DNA from: JAAFHB01 sp037128295
GTDB taxonomy: Bacteria; Bacteroidota; Bacteroidia; Bacteroidales; Prolixibacteraceae
DNA: 64,000 nt
Reading direction: 5' to 3'
Assembly (NCBI GenBank): GCA_037128295.1
Contig: JBAXWR010000004.1
Location: forward strand, 10,758-74,757
Each line of letters opens with the position of its first letter. Position 1 is the stretch's first letter. Below are positions 7,195 to 16,234 of the stretch, one piece after another. The notes beneath the pieces are model-generated. The model was not told the DNA's origin, did not search any database, and saw nothing but the letters and a program-made list of their open reading frames with translations. The position numbers were made by a program, and so were the translations under genes.

Positions 7195-8605
7195 ATTTCA
7201 GAAAATCCTTCCACCAAAATCCAGAATCTTTAACGATACGCTCCTGATTTTTAGGGTCATTGTAAACAATTCCAAACCTTGGACGAAAACCTTCAGCCCA
7301 CTCGAAATTGTCAATAAAAGTCCAGGCAAAGTACCCTTTTATGTTTGCCCCTTCATTTTTTGCCCTAAGAATCTGTTGAAGATAACGTTTATAAAAATTG
7401 ATCCGTTGCACATCGTGAACTTTCCCATTAATCAATTGATCAGGAAAAGCTGCCCCATTTTCGGTAACAATAATCTCTTTGATCGGATATTTAGAAAACT
7501 GCTTAATAATGTGGTAGATACCTTCCGGGTAAACTTCCCAACCCATTTCAGTCATTTCGGTTTGTTCATCAGGATTTACCTTGTTCGCCCAAATAAAAGG
7601 TATTAACGAGGGTTTGCTGATTACCCTGAAATAGTTCTGGATTCCAATAAAATCAAAATCAAACTGAAGTTTTTCCCGATCTCCGGGTTTGACGTATTTT
7701 TCAATCTTTCTAAGAAAGTGGAGTTCTTCATGCGGATATCCCATGCCCAACGAAGGTTCAATAAATAAGCGGTTGAGCATCACATCAAGCCTTCTGGACG
7801 CAAGCTGATGCCTTTGGTAGTTTTTGTAAGGTTCAGTATACGAACATGAAAAAGTCGTCCCTATATGGCTATTTTCGGCATTTTTGCGAATAATCCTTCC
7901 ACCTTCAGCCTGGCAAAGACAGGCGTGGTGGATAGATGCAAGAAACTTATTGATACTGCTTTGGTTAGGTGCATGCATGCCAGAAAGATAACCTAAGGTT
8001 GTAAAACCGGCGGGTTCGTTGAGGACCATCCAGTGCTTGACCCTATCGCCAAACTTCATCGCACACAATTCAGTATATTCCGAAAACCACTCAACGATAT
8101 CCCTATTCGTCCAACCTCCTCGATCATCAAGTTTCTGAGGCAGGTCCCAATGATAAAGGGTTGCCCAGGGTTCAATACCCTGCGTTAAACATTCGTCAAT
8201 TAATCTGTTGTAAAAATCAACCCCTTTATCGTTTACTTTTCCGGTTCCATCGGGCAATAATCTTGGCCAGGAAAAAGAGAACCTGAAGTTTTTGAAGTTC
8301 AGGCTTTTTAGTAGTTTTAAATCACGGGAGTACCGGTTGTAAAAATCAATTGCATCGTTACCATTGGTCTTATCCTTTACATTGCGAGGTTTGTTGGTGA
8401 ACCGATCCCATATTGATTCACCTTTCCCGTCCTTGTCCCACGCCCCTTCAATCTGATATGCAGCTGTGGCCACTCCCCATTTGAAATCATTGCCAAAATC
8501 TGATTTTGCAATCTCAGGACCACTAAAACCATTTGCAGAAATCGGATTTACACGCCACATTGCAGCCAGGGTGGCCATATATTTTAAAAATTCAAGACGA
8601 ACCAT
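7193..8605 (-). CDS. GH1 beta-glucosidase with a Tat-like leader
   Basis: Family 1 glycoside hydrolase, retaining, releasing terminal beta-linked glucose or related sugars. 470 residues, slightly longer than usual because of about 40 residues before the FKWGVATAAYQIEG start. The acid/base Glu197 (LNEPAG), the nucleophile Glu382 (VTENGAAF) and the C-terminal FAWTFIDNFEWAEGF are intact. The leader MVRLEFLKYMATLAAM strongly recalls Tat signals of the form RREFLK, but the second Arg is Leu, so export is uncertain. It stands alone, with its own promoter at 8664-8671, and no sugar genes nearby hint at the substrate. Confidence 0.95.
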   Translation of the reverse strand: MVRLEFLKYMATLAAMWRVNPISANGFSGPEIAKSDFGNDFKWGVATAAYQIEGAWDKDGKGESIWDRFTNKPRNVKDKTNGNDAIDFYNRYSRDLKLLKSLNFKNFRFSFSWPRLLPDGTGKVNDKGVDFYNRLIDECLTQGIEPWATLYHWDLPQKLDDRGGWTNRDIVEWFSEYTELCAMKFGDRVKHWMVLNEPAGFTTLGYLSGMHAPNQSSINKFLASIHHACLCQAEGGRIIRKNAENSHIGTTFSCSYTEPYKNYQRHQLASRRLDVMLNRLFIEPSLGMGYPHEELHFLRKIEKYVKPGDREKLQFDFDFIGIQNYFRVISKPSLIPFIWANKVNPDEQTEMTEMGWEVYPEGIYHIIKQFSKYPIKEIIVTENGAAFPDQLINGKVHDVQRINFYKRYLQQILRAKNEGANIKGYFAWTFIDNFEWAEGFRPRFGIVYNDPKNQERIVKDSGFWWKDFLK

Positions 8606-8663
8606 TCTCTTATTTTACCATAAATTTTAACGGCTATAAGTATTATTTTAGCCTAACTGGCTG

Positions 8664-8671
8664 CAAAGATA
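8664..8671 (-). promoter_or_regulatory. Promoter of the GH1 gene, -7 element TATCTTTG
   Basis: On the minus strand TATCTTTG matches TAnnTTTG exactly, 58 bases before the ATG at 8605. A TTTTG at 8698-8694 (minus reading) is 22 bases further upstream, acceptable for a -33 element in this phylum. Confidence 0.6.
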
Positions 8672-8707
8672 GTCAGATATAATCAAAACTTTTTGGCTTA
8701 ATAAGAG

Positions 8708-8733
8708 AAAGCCCCGTATTAGACCGGGGCTTT
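8708..8733 (-). terminator. Terminator after the acid phosphatase operon
   Basis: Inverted repeat AAAGCCCCG / CGGGGCTTT with an 8-base loop, between the phosphatase stop (8814) and the GH1 promoter. On the minus strand the stem is followed by TTTCTCTTATT. The repeat is symmetrical and may also work in the plus direction. Confidence 0.7.
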
Positions 8734-8813
8734 TATTTGAGGCTGATTTGTCTTGGATGATCGTTACTAGCGGATCATTTTAATTGATAAAGGCAAATTA
8801 AGAAGTTTTAAGA

Positions 8814-9758
8814 CTATTTTTTGATCACATATTTATAAACCGTTTCTCCTTTATGGTCAATGAAGAAAAAAGTGAAGTTCTGATGGGTAACTGTGCAAAG
8901 CGTAAATCCAGGGTTTGGGTTGCAAAAAAGTGTGCTATCAGTATTCTTTACAGGTCTTGATTGAGAAGCAGAGGAGTTTACAATGTAATTCACAGTCTTG
9001 CCCTCGGGTTTTATATGCTGAAAATTGTGGATGTGACCGCAGATATAAACATCCGCTTTCCGCTTTTCAAGAATGACTCCCACTCTTTTTTGCATATCGG
9101 TGCGCTCTGCCTCTGCCTTTTCGGTATCAGCATAAACAGGGTGATGTCCTATCACGATTTTCCAACGATCTTTTGATACAACCAGAGTCGAATCTATCCA
9201 TTTAAGTTGTTTCTCGAAATCCTGTTTACCTGCATCAGAGTAATCACTCTCTGTCCTGTATTTATCGATAAGGGGAGCTGTATCAATAAAGATAAACAAA
9301 CATTTATTTCCAGATCTGTCAATGGTTTTCTCAATTGAATAATAGCGTGCAGGCGCTTTCCACCGATTGGATAGTTTTGAATAATCTAAAATAGCTTGTA
9401 CACTTCCGTGATATTCATGATTACCTGAAACGACATACCAGGGGATATTCATCAAAGAAGATGCTGAATATATGTTTTCAAATTTATCCTTCCATTCGCT
9501 ATCGACTGTGCTTCTGACCCCATCGTCATGTATTGGATCTCCTGCAACTGCGACAAAATTGATCATGTTAAATTCTGCCTCTTTTCCCATTAGTGTTGCA
9601 ATGTTCTTTTGCTCCGAAACTCCACGTCTGCCCATATCACTTGCAACCATAAAATTCAACGCTTTGTTTGGTAATTTTACGGGATTGACGAGTACCTGGG
9701 CATTTACCAAAGAGACCCACAAAAGCAACGTCAAAATATTACTTAATATTCGCTTCAT
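8814..9758 (-). CDS. Secreted purple-acid-phosphatase-like metallophosphoesterase
   Basis: 314-residue calcineurin-like phosphatase resembling type 5 tartrate-resistant acid phosphatase. Signal peptide at residues 1-20 (cut near VNA-Q). Metal motifs in order: SDMG (Asp41), GDPIHDDG (Gly73-Asp74), GNHEYHG (112-118), GHHPVY and GHIHNFQH. In true purple phosphatases the second motif is GDxxY, whose Tyr gives the purple colour; here the position is His (GDPIH), so the metal site may differ. I start at ATG 9758 rather than 45 bases upstream because the signal peptide begins there. Last gene of the minus-strand set from 15281; it probably frees phosphate from organic esters in the periplasm or outside. 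Confidence 0.85.
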   Translation of the reverse strand: MKRILSNILTLLLWVSLVNAQVLVNPVKLPNKALNFMVASDMGRRGVSEQKNIATLMGKEAEFNMINFVAVAGDPIHDDGVRSTVDSEWKDKFENIYSASSLMNIPWYVVSGNHEYHGSVQAILDYSKLSNRWKAPARYYSIEKTIDRSGNKCLFIFIDTAPLIDKYRTESDYSDAGKQDFEKQLKWIDSTLVVSKDRWKIVIGHHPVYADTEKAEAERTDMQKRVGVILEKRKADVYICGHIHNFQHIKPEGKTVNYIVNSSASQSRPVKNTDSTLFCNPNPGFTLCTVTHQNFTFFFIDHKGETVYKYVIKK

Positions 9759-9841
9759 TGAAACAATTTTAGAAAACTGTAAATTTATATAAACTCTGCA
9801 CAACCTCAGTTATGCAGAGTTTATGGCGTAAAATTATCTTA

Positions 9842-11473
9842 TTAGTTCGTTCCAAAAGCACCGAAACGTGCGGCAGGAACGGGCGTTTTGTACTCAGCAC
9901 CATTAACAGTTAAGCCCGTTGTTCCATAATAAGGGGCATAAGCGCCTGTAAAGCCTGTGTAGGCTCCTGTTAATACGGGCGAAGATGCCTGAACATGAAA
10001 ATTCCAGGTATTGTCATAGGTGAAACTACTCAAATCAACAGAAATGAAGCCATAGTTTACAAACTTTGGGTCTTTGGCAACATCGCCGGCTGATGCGCTT
10101 ACAAGACTGTGAAAATCTACTTTTGGCGTTGAAAGACGACCATCATGCCAGTAAGCGGATTGAGTCGATACATAGCCCATGTAAGAAGTCAATGTTAATG
10201 GATTATCCTGTGCCAATGTGCTAAGCTGCGAGCCTGATGCATAGAAATTGTAGTCAATTACCGAGTTATTATCAGCACCACCTGTTGGACTTGGTTTATC
10301 AAATGAGGGTGTCATTGCCATGAATTTACAGTTAACCATCAGGTTATTGAAAACACTTACCAAAGCACCCTTTTCGATGTAGGCAGAACCGCCCTTAACC
10401 CCATTGCGTCTCCAACCAGAATTGATAATGGTATTATTAAATGCCCTAATCAGTGCTTGTCCTCTTCCTGCTGCGTCATCCTGACCTGAAGATGAGAGTT
10501 TTAATCCGTTTGTGTTGGGCGAGAAGATCAGGTTATAGGCGGCATCCACCTTGGAACCAGCTTTCAAATTGATCGCCTCACCTCCTGTTTGACCTATGGC
10601 TATAAATGTATTGTTGGCAATAATACCCTGACCACCCATAAAATAGAGTGCGTCTGACCGGCCATTACGAAAAGTGCAATTAGTAATTACATATTTGCCC
10701 AATGGATTGCTGGATGTGATGTCCGGGGTGATGTCGCCACCAGCAGTGTAAATTCCTGCCACTGCAGTTGGAGAATCCGCAACAACATCGCCACCAGTAT
10801 ATTCCATAACAACGTGATCGAACAACATTTCAGAACAGTCTTTAGTTCCTACAATACCTCCCCAAAGTCCACCAAATGTGTTTGCTGCAATACGTTTGCT
10901 CGTAGCAACAGAAAACAGGATCGGATTAGCGGTGGTTCCTTTACAATACAATTTCCCAGCAACCAAAAATTCTATTCTTGTATGGCTTGCACCAACTCCA
11001 TTGTCATCAAATATCACCTGAACACCCTCTTCAATTGTCAGCGTTTGTCCTATCGGAACAGTGACGTGTCCCGATACATTTACAGTGGCATTTTTCTCCC
11101 ATACACCTGAAACATTTCCGGAAATGTTATTTAAGGTAGCCCAAGATACAGTAACATCGCATGTTGCTTTTAGCGAAGTGATCAAAGTACAAGTAACGCT
11201 GATTGTTGTACTACCAACACTTAAAGCAGTAATTTTACCGGTATTGTCAACAGTCGCAACAGCAGGATTTGAAGAAGACCAGATCACCTCCTTATTGGTG
11301 GCATCTGCCGGGAAAAACGTAGCCGTTAGAATTTCTGTCACTTCGGGTTTCAGTGTAGTCGAAGTCTTTGATAAGGTGATCCCGGCCAGATCAATTGTTG
11401 TGTCTTTTTTACAACTTGACACGAAAGTTGCCAATAAAAGCACGAAGGAGATTAAAAATAAATTCTGTTTCAT
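9842..11473 (-). CDS. Lipoprotein with Big_2 Ig-like domain and right-handed beta-helix
   Basis: 543-residue surface or periplasmic lipoprotein: signal peptide with lipobox Cys21 (FVSSCKK), one bacterial Ig-like Big_2 domain at about residues 30-110 (the TLKPEVTEILTATFFPADAT and VIWSSSNPAVATVD strands), then repeated short strands with periodic Asn and Gly, as in parallel beta-helix proteins. No catalytic motif is recognised. It follows the TonB receptor by 22 bases and so belongs to the same transcript; it may be the receptor's surface-exposed substrate-binding partner, as SusD or HmuY-type lipoproteins are, but no binding site can be named. Confidence 0.8.
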   Translation of the reverse strand: MKQNLFLISFVLLLATFVSSCKKDTTIDLAGITLSKTSTTLKPEVTEILTATFFPADATNKEVIWSSSNPAVATVDNTGKITALSVGSTTISVTCTLITSLKATCDVTVSWATLNNISGNVSGVWEKNATVNVSGHVTVPIGQTLTIEEGVQVIFDDNGVGASHTRIEFLVAGKLYCKGTTANPILFSVATSKRIAANTFGGLWGGIVGTKDCSEMLFDHVVMEYTGGDVVADSPTAVAGIYTAGGDITPDITSSNPLGKYVITNCTFRNGRSDALYFMGGQGIIANNTFIAIGQTGGEAINLKAGSKVDAAYNLIFSPNTNGLKLSSSGQDDAAGRGQALIRAFNNTIINSGWRRNGVKGGSAYIEKGALVSVFNNLMVNCKFMAMTPSFDKPSPTGGADNNSVIDYNFYASGSQLSTLAQDNPLTLTSYMGYVSTQSAYWHDGRLSTPKVDFHSLVSASAGDVAKDPKFVNYGFISVDLSSFTYDNTWNFHVQASSPVLTGAYTGFTGAYAPYYGTTGLTVNGAEYKTPVPAARFGAFGTN

Positions 11474-11495
11474 TTTGATTTTTGTTTTTAAAAGA

Positions 11496-14216
11496 TTATT
11501 GAAATTTGTATCTGATTCCTATCATTATATTTTGTCCGTAAAATTCTTTTCGTTCCACAACACCGTTGTGATATCTTTCCACATTGACATATGCCTTGTT
11601 TACATCATTTTGTTTGACATATTGCATCATTGGTGAATTAAGCAGGTTCGATGCCTTTGCAAAAAGGGTCAATCCCGATTTAAGTCTTTTTTCGATGGAT
11701 GCATCCACCTGTGTATATCCAGCTTGCCAACTATCCTGGTCTAAATACCGTGAAACAATGCAAAGCCTGTCGCCGGTATAGGAAAAAGATAACTGACCGT
11801 CCCAGCCGCGGCGATTATCTTTAAAAAGTATTGAAAAATTAGCCACATGTGCTGCCTGCCCGAAAAGAGGTCTGGTTTGGTTGACATATTCAGTAAGGAT
11901 TTTTGTTTCTGCATTTGGATCAGGATTGGGTATTACGTGCATTTTTATGGTGGTAATATTGGAGTTGGTGAAGGTGTAATTCGCCTTCACGCCTAACCAT
12001 CTGAAATATTTAATAAAGTCTATTTCGGCTCCATAATTGTTTGCATTGCCAAAATTCATTGGCATATAATAAACATCCTGACCAAATCCGTTCATCATCC
12101 CAAATTCGATGGGATTTCTAACACTCTTATAGAAGAGGCCAACCATAAACTGTTCTGTCGGATGGGGAAAGTACTCGTAACGAAGATCGAAGTTACCGGC
12201 TGTGGTATGCTTCAGGTCAGGATTTCCACGTTCCTTGTACTCTTCATAAATCCTGCTGTATGGAACAATCTCAAAAAAACTGGGTCGGTTGATTGCTTTT
12301 GCATAGGACAGGCGTAAATTGGCATCTTTGTGTACGACATACTTAAGATTAAAACTTGGCAGCACATCTACATATTCCTGATTACCTTCATTTCTGGCAC
12401 CTTCAGTGGTAAATTTCAGGTTATATCCCTGGTTTGTATATTCTGTCCTTAAACCGGCAATAGCCTGGAGTTTATTTTGAGTTAGCTTACCCATTAAATA
12501 ACCTGCTCCAATCTTCTCAGTTGCATCATAATTAAGCGGATCGCTGAGGTTCCCAAAACTATTGACAGAAAATTTGATTTCGTTGAAATTATTGTAATCT
12601 ACCCCTTTGGTAATTTCCTGAGGATTTTGCTTTGATTCATCATAAGGCTTGAAATGATATTCATTGAAATAGCTTGAACGAACCTTGTCCCTGTACATTC
12701 CCCCGGCGCTAAGATCAAGCAATGATCCATTTCCCAATTTAACACTTTGAATAATATTGGTATATCCCGCCAGATCTTTGTCAGAATTGTGTTCCCAACT
12801 ACGGTCAGCTCCATCATTTTGGTCAATGCTGGTTTTTCCGTTGATGATCAGCGCATTTATCTGGACATTATCCGGGGTCTCATTCAGTGCATTACCATAT
12901 GACAATGACCAGTCAAGATTTAATTTGTTCTCATTGAAACTGTGAAGGCCTTTGAGTGTAGAGTTCATGATCGTTTGTTTGTTCCACCTCAGACGTGTTG
13001 TTTCTGAACTGAAAGAGATTGCATCCCTAACCTGTGCATTTTTGAAATTCATGTAGGCATTGTACCACATCAGTTTGTGATTTGGTGACAACTGAAAATC
13101 GAATTTAGCGTGGAGGCCCAAGCGAGTCTGTTGGTTGGAAAAAAAACGGTGTGTAATATTCTGATTCCCGTCAGGATTAGCGGATGAACTGTAATTATCA
13201 CTTGAATTGCCCCTTAGATTATTCTGATAACTCCCTGCCAGCATGATTCCAAGTCTTTCTTTGAAAATACGATCACCAAATGAGAACCCGGCAGTCAGAT
13301 TCGGAGTAGCCTTTCCTGCATCCATACGAAGGTTTTTCGTTGTGAAATCTTTCATCTGAACAGGATAGGCCAGGCCATATTTTTCATTGGGCGATTTGGG
13401 GTTAATGGCAGAAGCATCAAAATACTGATAATCGTTGTTAAAATAAAGCGCGTTGTACCCGGTGCCCAGATTGGCTGTAACCTGCCTTTTGGCGGGCGCG
13501 TCCTTCATGACCATATTGACCGCGCCACCGATTCCGTCGCCTTCCATATTGGCATTCAGTGATTTGGAAACTTCGAGTCGGTCAAGCAATTCAGAAGGGA
13601 AGATGTCAAGTGGGACGAAACGGTTCTTGTTGTCCGGACTTGGAATCTTCATTCCGTTCACCATGGTGTAGTTGAAACGCTTGTCCATTCCCCGGATAAT
13701 AGCATATTGACCATCGCCGCTGCTGTTCCGTTCGAGTGCAACCCCTGAAACCCTTTGTACCACATTGGCAACCGTTAAATCGGGAGACAGTTCAATGGTT
13801 CTGGCACTCACGACATTGATAACCTGATCAGAAAGCCTTTCAGAATTTCTGGCGGCAACCTCTGTGTTCTTATTCAATTTAGAAACAACATTCACTTCAT
13901 TCAGTTCAGAACTCTTCTCTGCAAGGGAGAAATCTACAACCAAAACATTATTTCCTTTTGCTGAAATCTTCTTTTCGAGCGTCTGGTAACTTAAAAAACT
14001 GCAAACTAAGTTGTAATTTCCTTCCGGCACATTTTTAAATGTAAAGGAGCCGTCCAAACCCGAGACTGTACCAATTTTAAGTTCTTTGATCAATATCGTG
14101 GACCCAACCAGCACTTCGCCGGAGTTCCGGTCGGTTACCATGCCTCTGATTACTGAAGATTGAACTGTATGTGAAATAAAAGTTAAAACAAAAAAACAAA
14201 TAAGAAACCTATTCAT
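11496..14216 (-). CDS. TonB-dependent outer membrane receptor with carboxypeptidase-like N-domain
   Basis: 906-residue active transporter. Signal peptide (about 1-19), a CarboxypepD_reg-like beta-sandwich (about 22-95, from VIRGMVTDRNSGEVL), a plug domain with RVSGVALERNSSGDGQYAI and the GDGIGGAVNMVMKD segment, then a 22-strand barrel region ending in an aromatic-rich terminus (IGIRYKFQ). It lacks the SusC signature and no SusD gene is adjacent, so it is a classical siderophore/metabolite-type receptor. The co-transcribed neighbours are a YncE-like protein, a lipoprotein and an acid phosphatase. The phosphatase suggests uptake linked to organic phosphates, but the cargo is not determined by the sequence. 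Confidence 0.93.
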   Translation of the reverse strand: MNRFLICFFVLTFISHTVQSSVIRGMVTDRNSGEVLVGSTILIKELKIGTVSGLDGSFTFKNVPEGNYNLVCSFLSYQTLEKKISAKGNNVLVVDFSLAEKSSELNEVNVVSKLNKNTEVAARNSERLSDQVINVVSARTIELSPDLTVANVVQRVSGVALERNSSGDGQYAIIRGMDKRFNYTMVNGMKIPSPDNKNRFVPLDIFPSELLDRLEVSKSLNANMEGDGIGGAVNMVMKDAPAKRQVTANLGTGYNALYFNNDYQYFDASAINPKSPNEKYGLAYPVQMKDFTTKNLRMDAGKATPNLTAGFSFGDRIFKERLGIMLAGSYQNNLRGNSSDNYSSSANPDGNQNITHRFFSNQQTRLGLHAKFDFQLSPNHKLMWYNAYMNFKNAQVRDAISFSSETTRLRWNKQTIMNSTLKGLHSFNENKLNLDWSLSYGNALNETPDNVQINALIINGKTSIDQNDGADRSWEHNSDKDLAGYTNIIQSVKLGNGSLLDLSAGGMYRDKVRSSYFNEYHFKPYDESKQNPQEITKGVDYNNFNEIKFSVNSFGNLSDPLNYDATEKIGAGYLMGKLTQNKLQAIAGLRTEYTNQGYNLKFTTEGARNEGNQEYVDVLPSFNLKYVVHKDANLRLSYAKAINRPSFFEIVPYSRIYEEYKERGNPDLKHTTAGNFDLRYEYFPHPTEQFMVGLFYKSVRNPIEFGMMNGFGQDVYYMPMNFGNANNYGAEIDFIKYFRWLGVKANYTFTNSNITTIKMHVIPNPDPNAETKILTEYVNQTRPLFGQAAHVANFSILFKDNRRGWDGQLSFSYTGDRLCIVSRYLDQDSWQAGYTQVDASIEKRLKSGLTLFAKASNLLNSPMMQYVKQNDVNKAYVNVERYHNGVVERKEFYGQNIMIGIRYKFQ

Positions 14217-14264
14217 ATGTTAAATGTGAATTTGATTATTAATAAATGATCCATAATTATATGG

Positions 14265-15281
14265 TCATGGCTCTGGTACTATATCGAGGACTGTGAAAGT
14301 TCCTTTAAGCACTTTGGGTTTTTCTAACCCTGGAATCGTTTCAAAATCGGCCACAGAAAGAAAGATGTGGTGTGTTTTTCTGTTGACAGCAATTGTCTTA
14401 GCTCCTTTTTGCGTTGGAATGTTCTCCAAAATAGCATAAGAATTCTTGTTAACCTCCTTTACAACAGTTACTGTGCCAGCGCCATTAGAGCTGTATGCAC
14501 ATTTCAGGGTTGGATCGAATGCCGCACCATCTGTCTTTTCCCCGGTAGGCAATGTCGTAATTACTTTTCCTGTTTCTGCATCGACAACGACCATTAGTTT
14601 ATTGGCACAAACACTGAACAAACGGTGATTTTCGTTATCCAGGGCAAGGCCTGTTGGCTCCTCTCCCGGCGCAAGGGGCCACACATTTTCAACCTTGAGT
14701 GTAATGGAATTGATTACCACGATACTGCTCTTGTTTTCAAGATTGGCGTAAATTCTCCCTTTCCCGTCAGTTGCCGAGAATTCAGGATTTCCTGTTAGGG
14801 CAATGGTAGCAACGATGGCATTGGTTTCTGCATTCAATACGGTAACGTTATCTGAATGACCGTTGAAAACAAATACCTTTTGGCTGAATGCATCAAAAAG
14901 AATTGCGTCTGGACTTTTTCCAGTAACTTCAAGTTTCTGAATAATTTTATAGGTGTTGGTATCAAAAACGGTAACAGAATTGTCGTTCTTGGTGCTGATA
15001 AATCCTTTGTTTAAAGCCGGAGCAATGGCAATGCCATGGACACCGTTCAGCCCTTCAATCTTTCCAACAAGTTTTCCCTTTACCTCGTCAACAACCTGTA
15101 CCATGTTTCCATGAGATACGTAAAGACGGCCTGCCGCATCGTCCGAGAAAAGATAATCCCATTTTTCATCTCCCTGGAGGTGGATCTTGTTGACAATCTT
15201 GTACTCGGCCTTTGGCGCATTGCCGGCGAATGTTGAACCTTTAAGCAAAATGACTATGATGAATATTGACAGATTTTTCAT
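14265..15281 (-). CDS. YncE-like secreted beta-propeller protein
   Basis: 338-residue exported protein: signal peptide at 1-19 (cut near TFA-G), then seven-bladed propeller-type repeats of about 42 residues, each with the pattern (V/I)xVxDxxTxK(V/I)(V/I)xT(L/I) such as VTVFDTNTYKIIQKL, VTVLNAETNAIVATI and VVVDAETGKVITTL. YncE family members often lie beside TonB receptors; their biochemical role is unclear. First gene of the operon running to 8814; the next start is 48 bases on. The 285-base upstream region is shared with the divergent regulator gene and holds a Pho-type array. Confidence 0.88.
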   Translation of the reverse strand: MKNLSIFIIVILLKGSTFAGNAPKAEYKIVNKIHLQGDEKWDYLFSDDAAGRLYVSHGNMVQVVDEVKGKLVGKIEGLNGVHGIAIAPALNKGFISTKNDNSVTVFDTNTYKIIQKLEVTGKSPDAILFDAFSQKVFVFNGHSDNVTVLNAETNAIVATIALTGNPEFSATDGKGRIYANLENKSSIVVINSITLKVENVWPLAPGEEPTGLALDNENHRLFSVCANKLMVVVDAETGKVITTLPTGEKTDGAAFDPTLKCAYSSNGAGTVTVVKEVNKNSYAILENIPTQKGAKTIAVNRKTHHIFLSVADFETIPGLEKPKVLKGTFTVLDIVPEP

Positions 15282-15461
15282 CTTCTTTTTATTTTTTGAG
15301 TTAATGAAGAAATGCTTTTAAAATGTTGCACAATGTTAAGCGGCTTTAAAAAAGCTCGCAATGGTTATTATGCAGTGATAGGCATAGCTATTTTCACTAT
15401 ACCCGGATTAAATAATGTAAGTTGTTGTCTATTAGTTGATTTGTTATTCTATTTTTCAGGG

Positions 15462-15500
15462 TGTAACAGAAATGTCACATTTATTTGTTCTTTATGTAAC
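15462..15500 (+). promoter_or_regulatory. Pho-box-like array in the divergent region before the NarL-type regulator
   Basis: Four half-sites with exact 5-base spacers: TGTAAC (15462), TGTCAC (15473), TTTGTT (15484, degenerate), TGTAAC (15495). The plus-strand orientation points to the regulator gene. It lies 33 bases before that gene's -7 element, and 181 bases before the YncE start, so it could serve either side. Confidence 0.55.
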
Positions 15501-15533
15501 GGAGTCTTTCCTACAAAATCGGATGAATTGAAA

Positions 15534-15541
15534 TACTTTTG
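15534..15541 (+). promoter_or_regulatory. -7 element TACTTTTG of the regulator/sensor kinase operon
   Basis: Exact TAnnTTTG match, 26 bases before the ATG at 15567, giving a short leader. A TTG is not found at the standard -33 spacing, which fits an activator-dependent promoter. Confidence 0.5.
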
Positions 15542-15566
15542 AGCATTAATTTACCAAGTCTTGGGA

Positions 15567-16214
15567 ATGCCATTAAAGCGTATAATAATAGCTGACGACC
15601 ATGCGGTTGTGAGAACAGGACTGCAGATGATACTTGATGCCACTTGTGATATGACGATCTGTGACGAGGCATCAAATGGAAATGAATTATTGGAAAAACT
15701 CAGGATAAATCAATACGATTTGGTCCTTCTGGATATCTCAATGCCAGGCAAGGATGCCTTGGATGTCCTCAAAGAGATCCGTGTAAAATGGGATCAAACA
15801 CCTGTTGTCATTTTCTCGATGAATCCTGACGAAGTGTATGCAATCAGGATGATTAGAAATGGCGCATCGGCTTACATCAACAAAGAGACTGATCCAAAAC
15901 AAATCATTGCGATATTGCGAACTGTGCTTAGTGGCAAAAAATACTTTACCCAACAGCAAAGCAACATGTTCGCAGAATTGGTCATTGAACCAGAAAAGAA
16001 TTACAATGCCCTTCTGCATGAAACAATGACTGATCGCGAATTTCAAATATTTTCAATGCTCGCATCGGGAATGAAAAAATCGGAGATAGCCGGAAAACTT
16101 GCCATTAGTAAACATACAATTGGGAACCACAGAAGCAATATCATGCAGAAAATGAAACTTAAGACAAATTCCGATTTAACGTTGTATGCTATTCACAATG
16201 GGATCATCAAATAA
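15567..16214 (+). CDS. NarL/LuxR-type response regulator
   Basis: 215-residue two-component regulator. Receiver domain at about 1-120 with acidic pair Asp10-Asp11, phosphoacceptor Asp56 (LLDISMP), the conserved Ser in VVIFSMN and Lys near 105. A LuxR-type helix-turn-helix at about 150-212 (MTDREFQIFSMLASGMKKSEIA, split helices, then SKHTIGNHRSNIMQKM). I start at ATG 15567 (MPLKRIIIADD); a TTG two codons earlier is possible. It sits 20 bases before the TPR sensor kinase, its likely partner. It is not a PhoB-type (OmpR family) protein, so it is not itself expected to bind the 11-bp TGTAAC repeats upstream. Confidence 0.93.
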   Translation: MPLKRIIIADDHAVVRTGLQMILDATCDMTICDEASNGNELLEKLRINQYDLVLLDISMPGKDALDVLKEIRVKWDQTPVVIFSMNPDEVYAIRMIRNGASAYINKETDPKQIIAILRTVLSGKKYFTQQQSNMFAELVIEPEKNYNALLHETMTDREFQIFSMLASGMKKSEIAGKLAISKHTIGNHRSNIMQKMKLKTNSDLTLYAIHNGIIK

Positions 16215-16234
16215 TTGATAATGTATTTCAGAGC

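Noticed and set aside
11061..11636. Plus-strand frame of 191 codons opposite the lipoprotein and receptor genes
   Set aside because: Overlaps two well supported minus-strand genes, no recognisable features.
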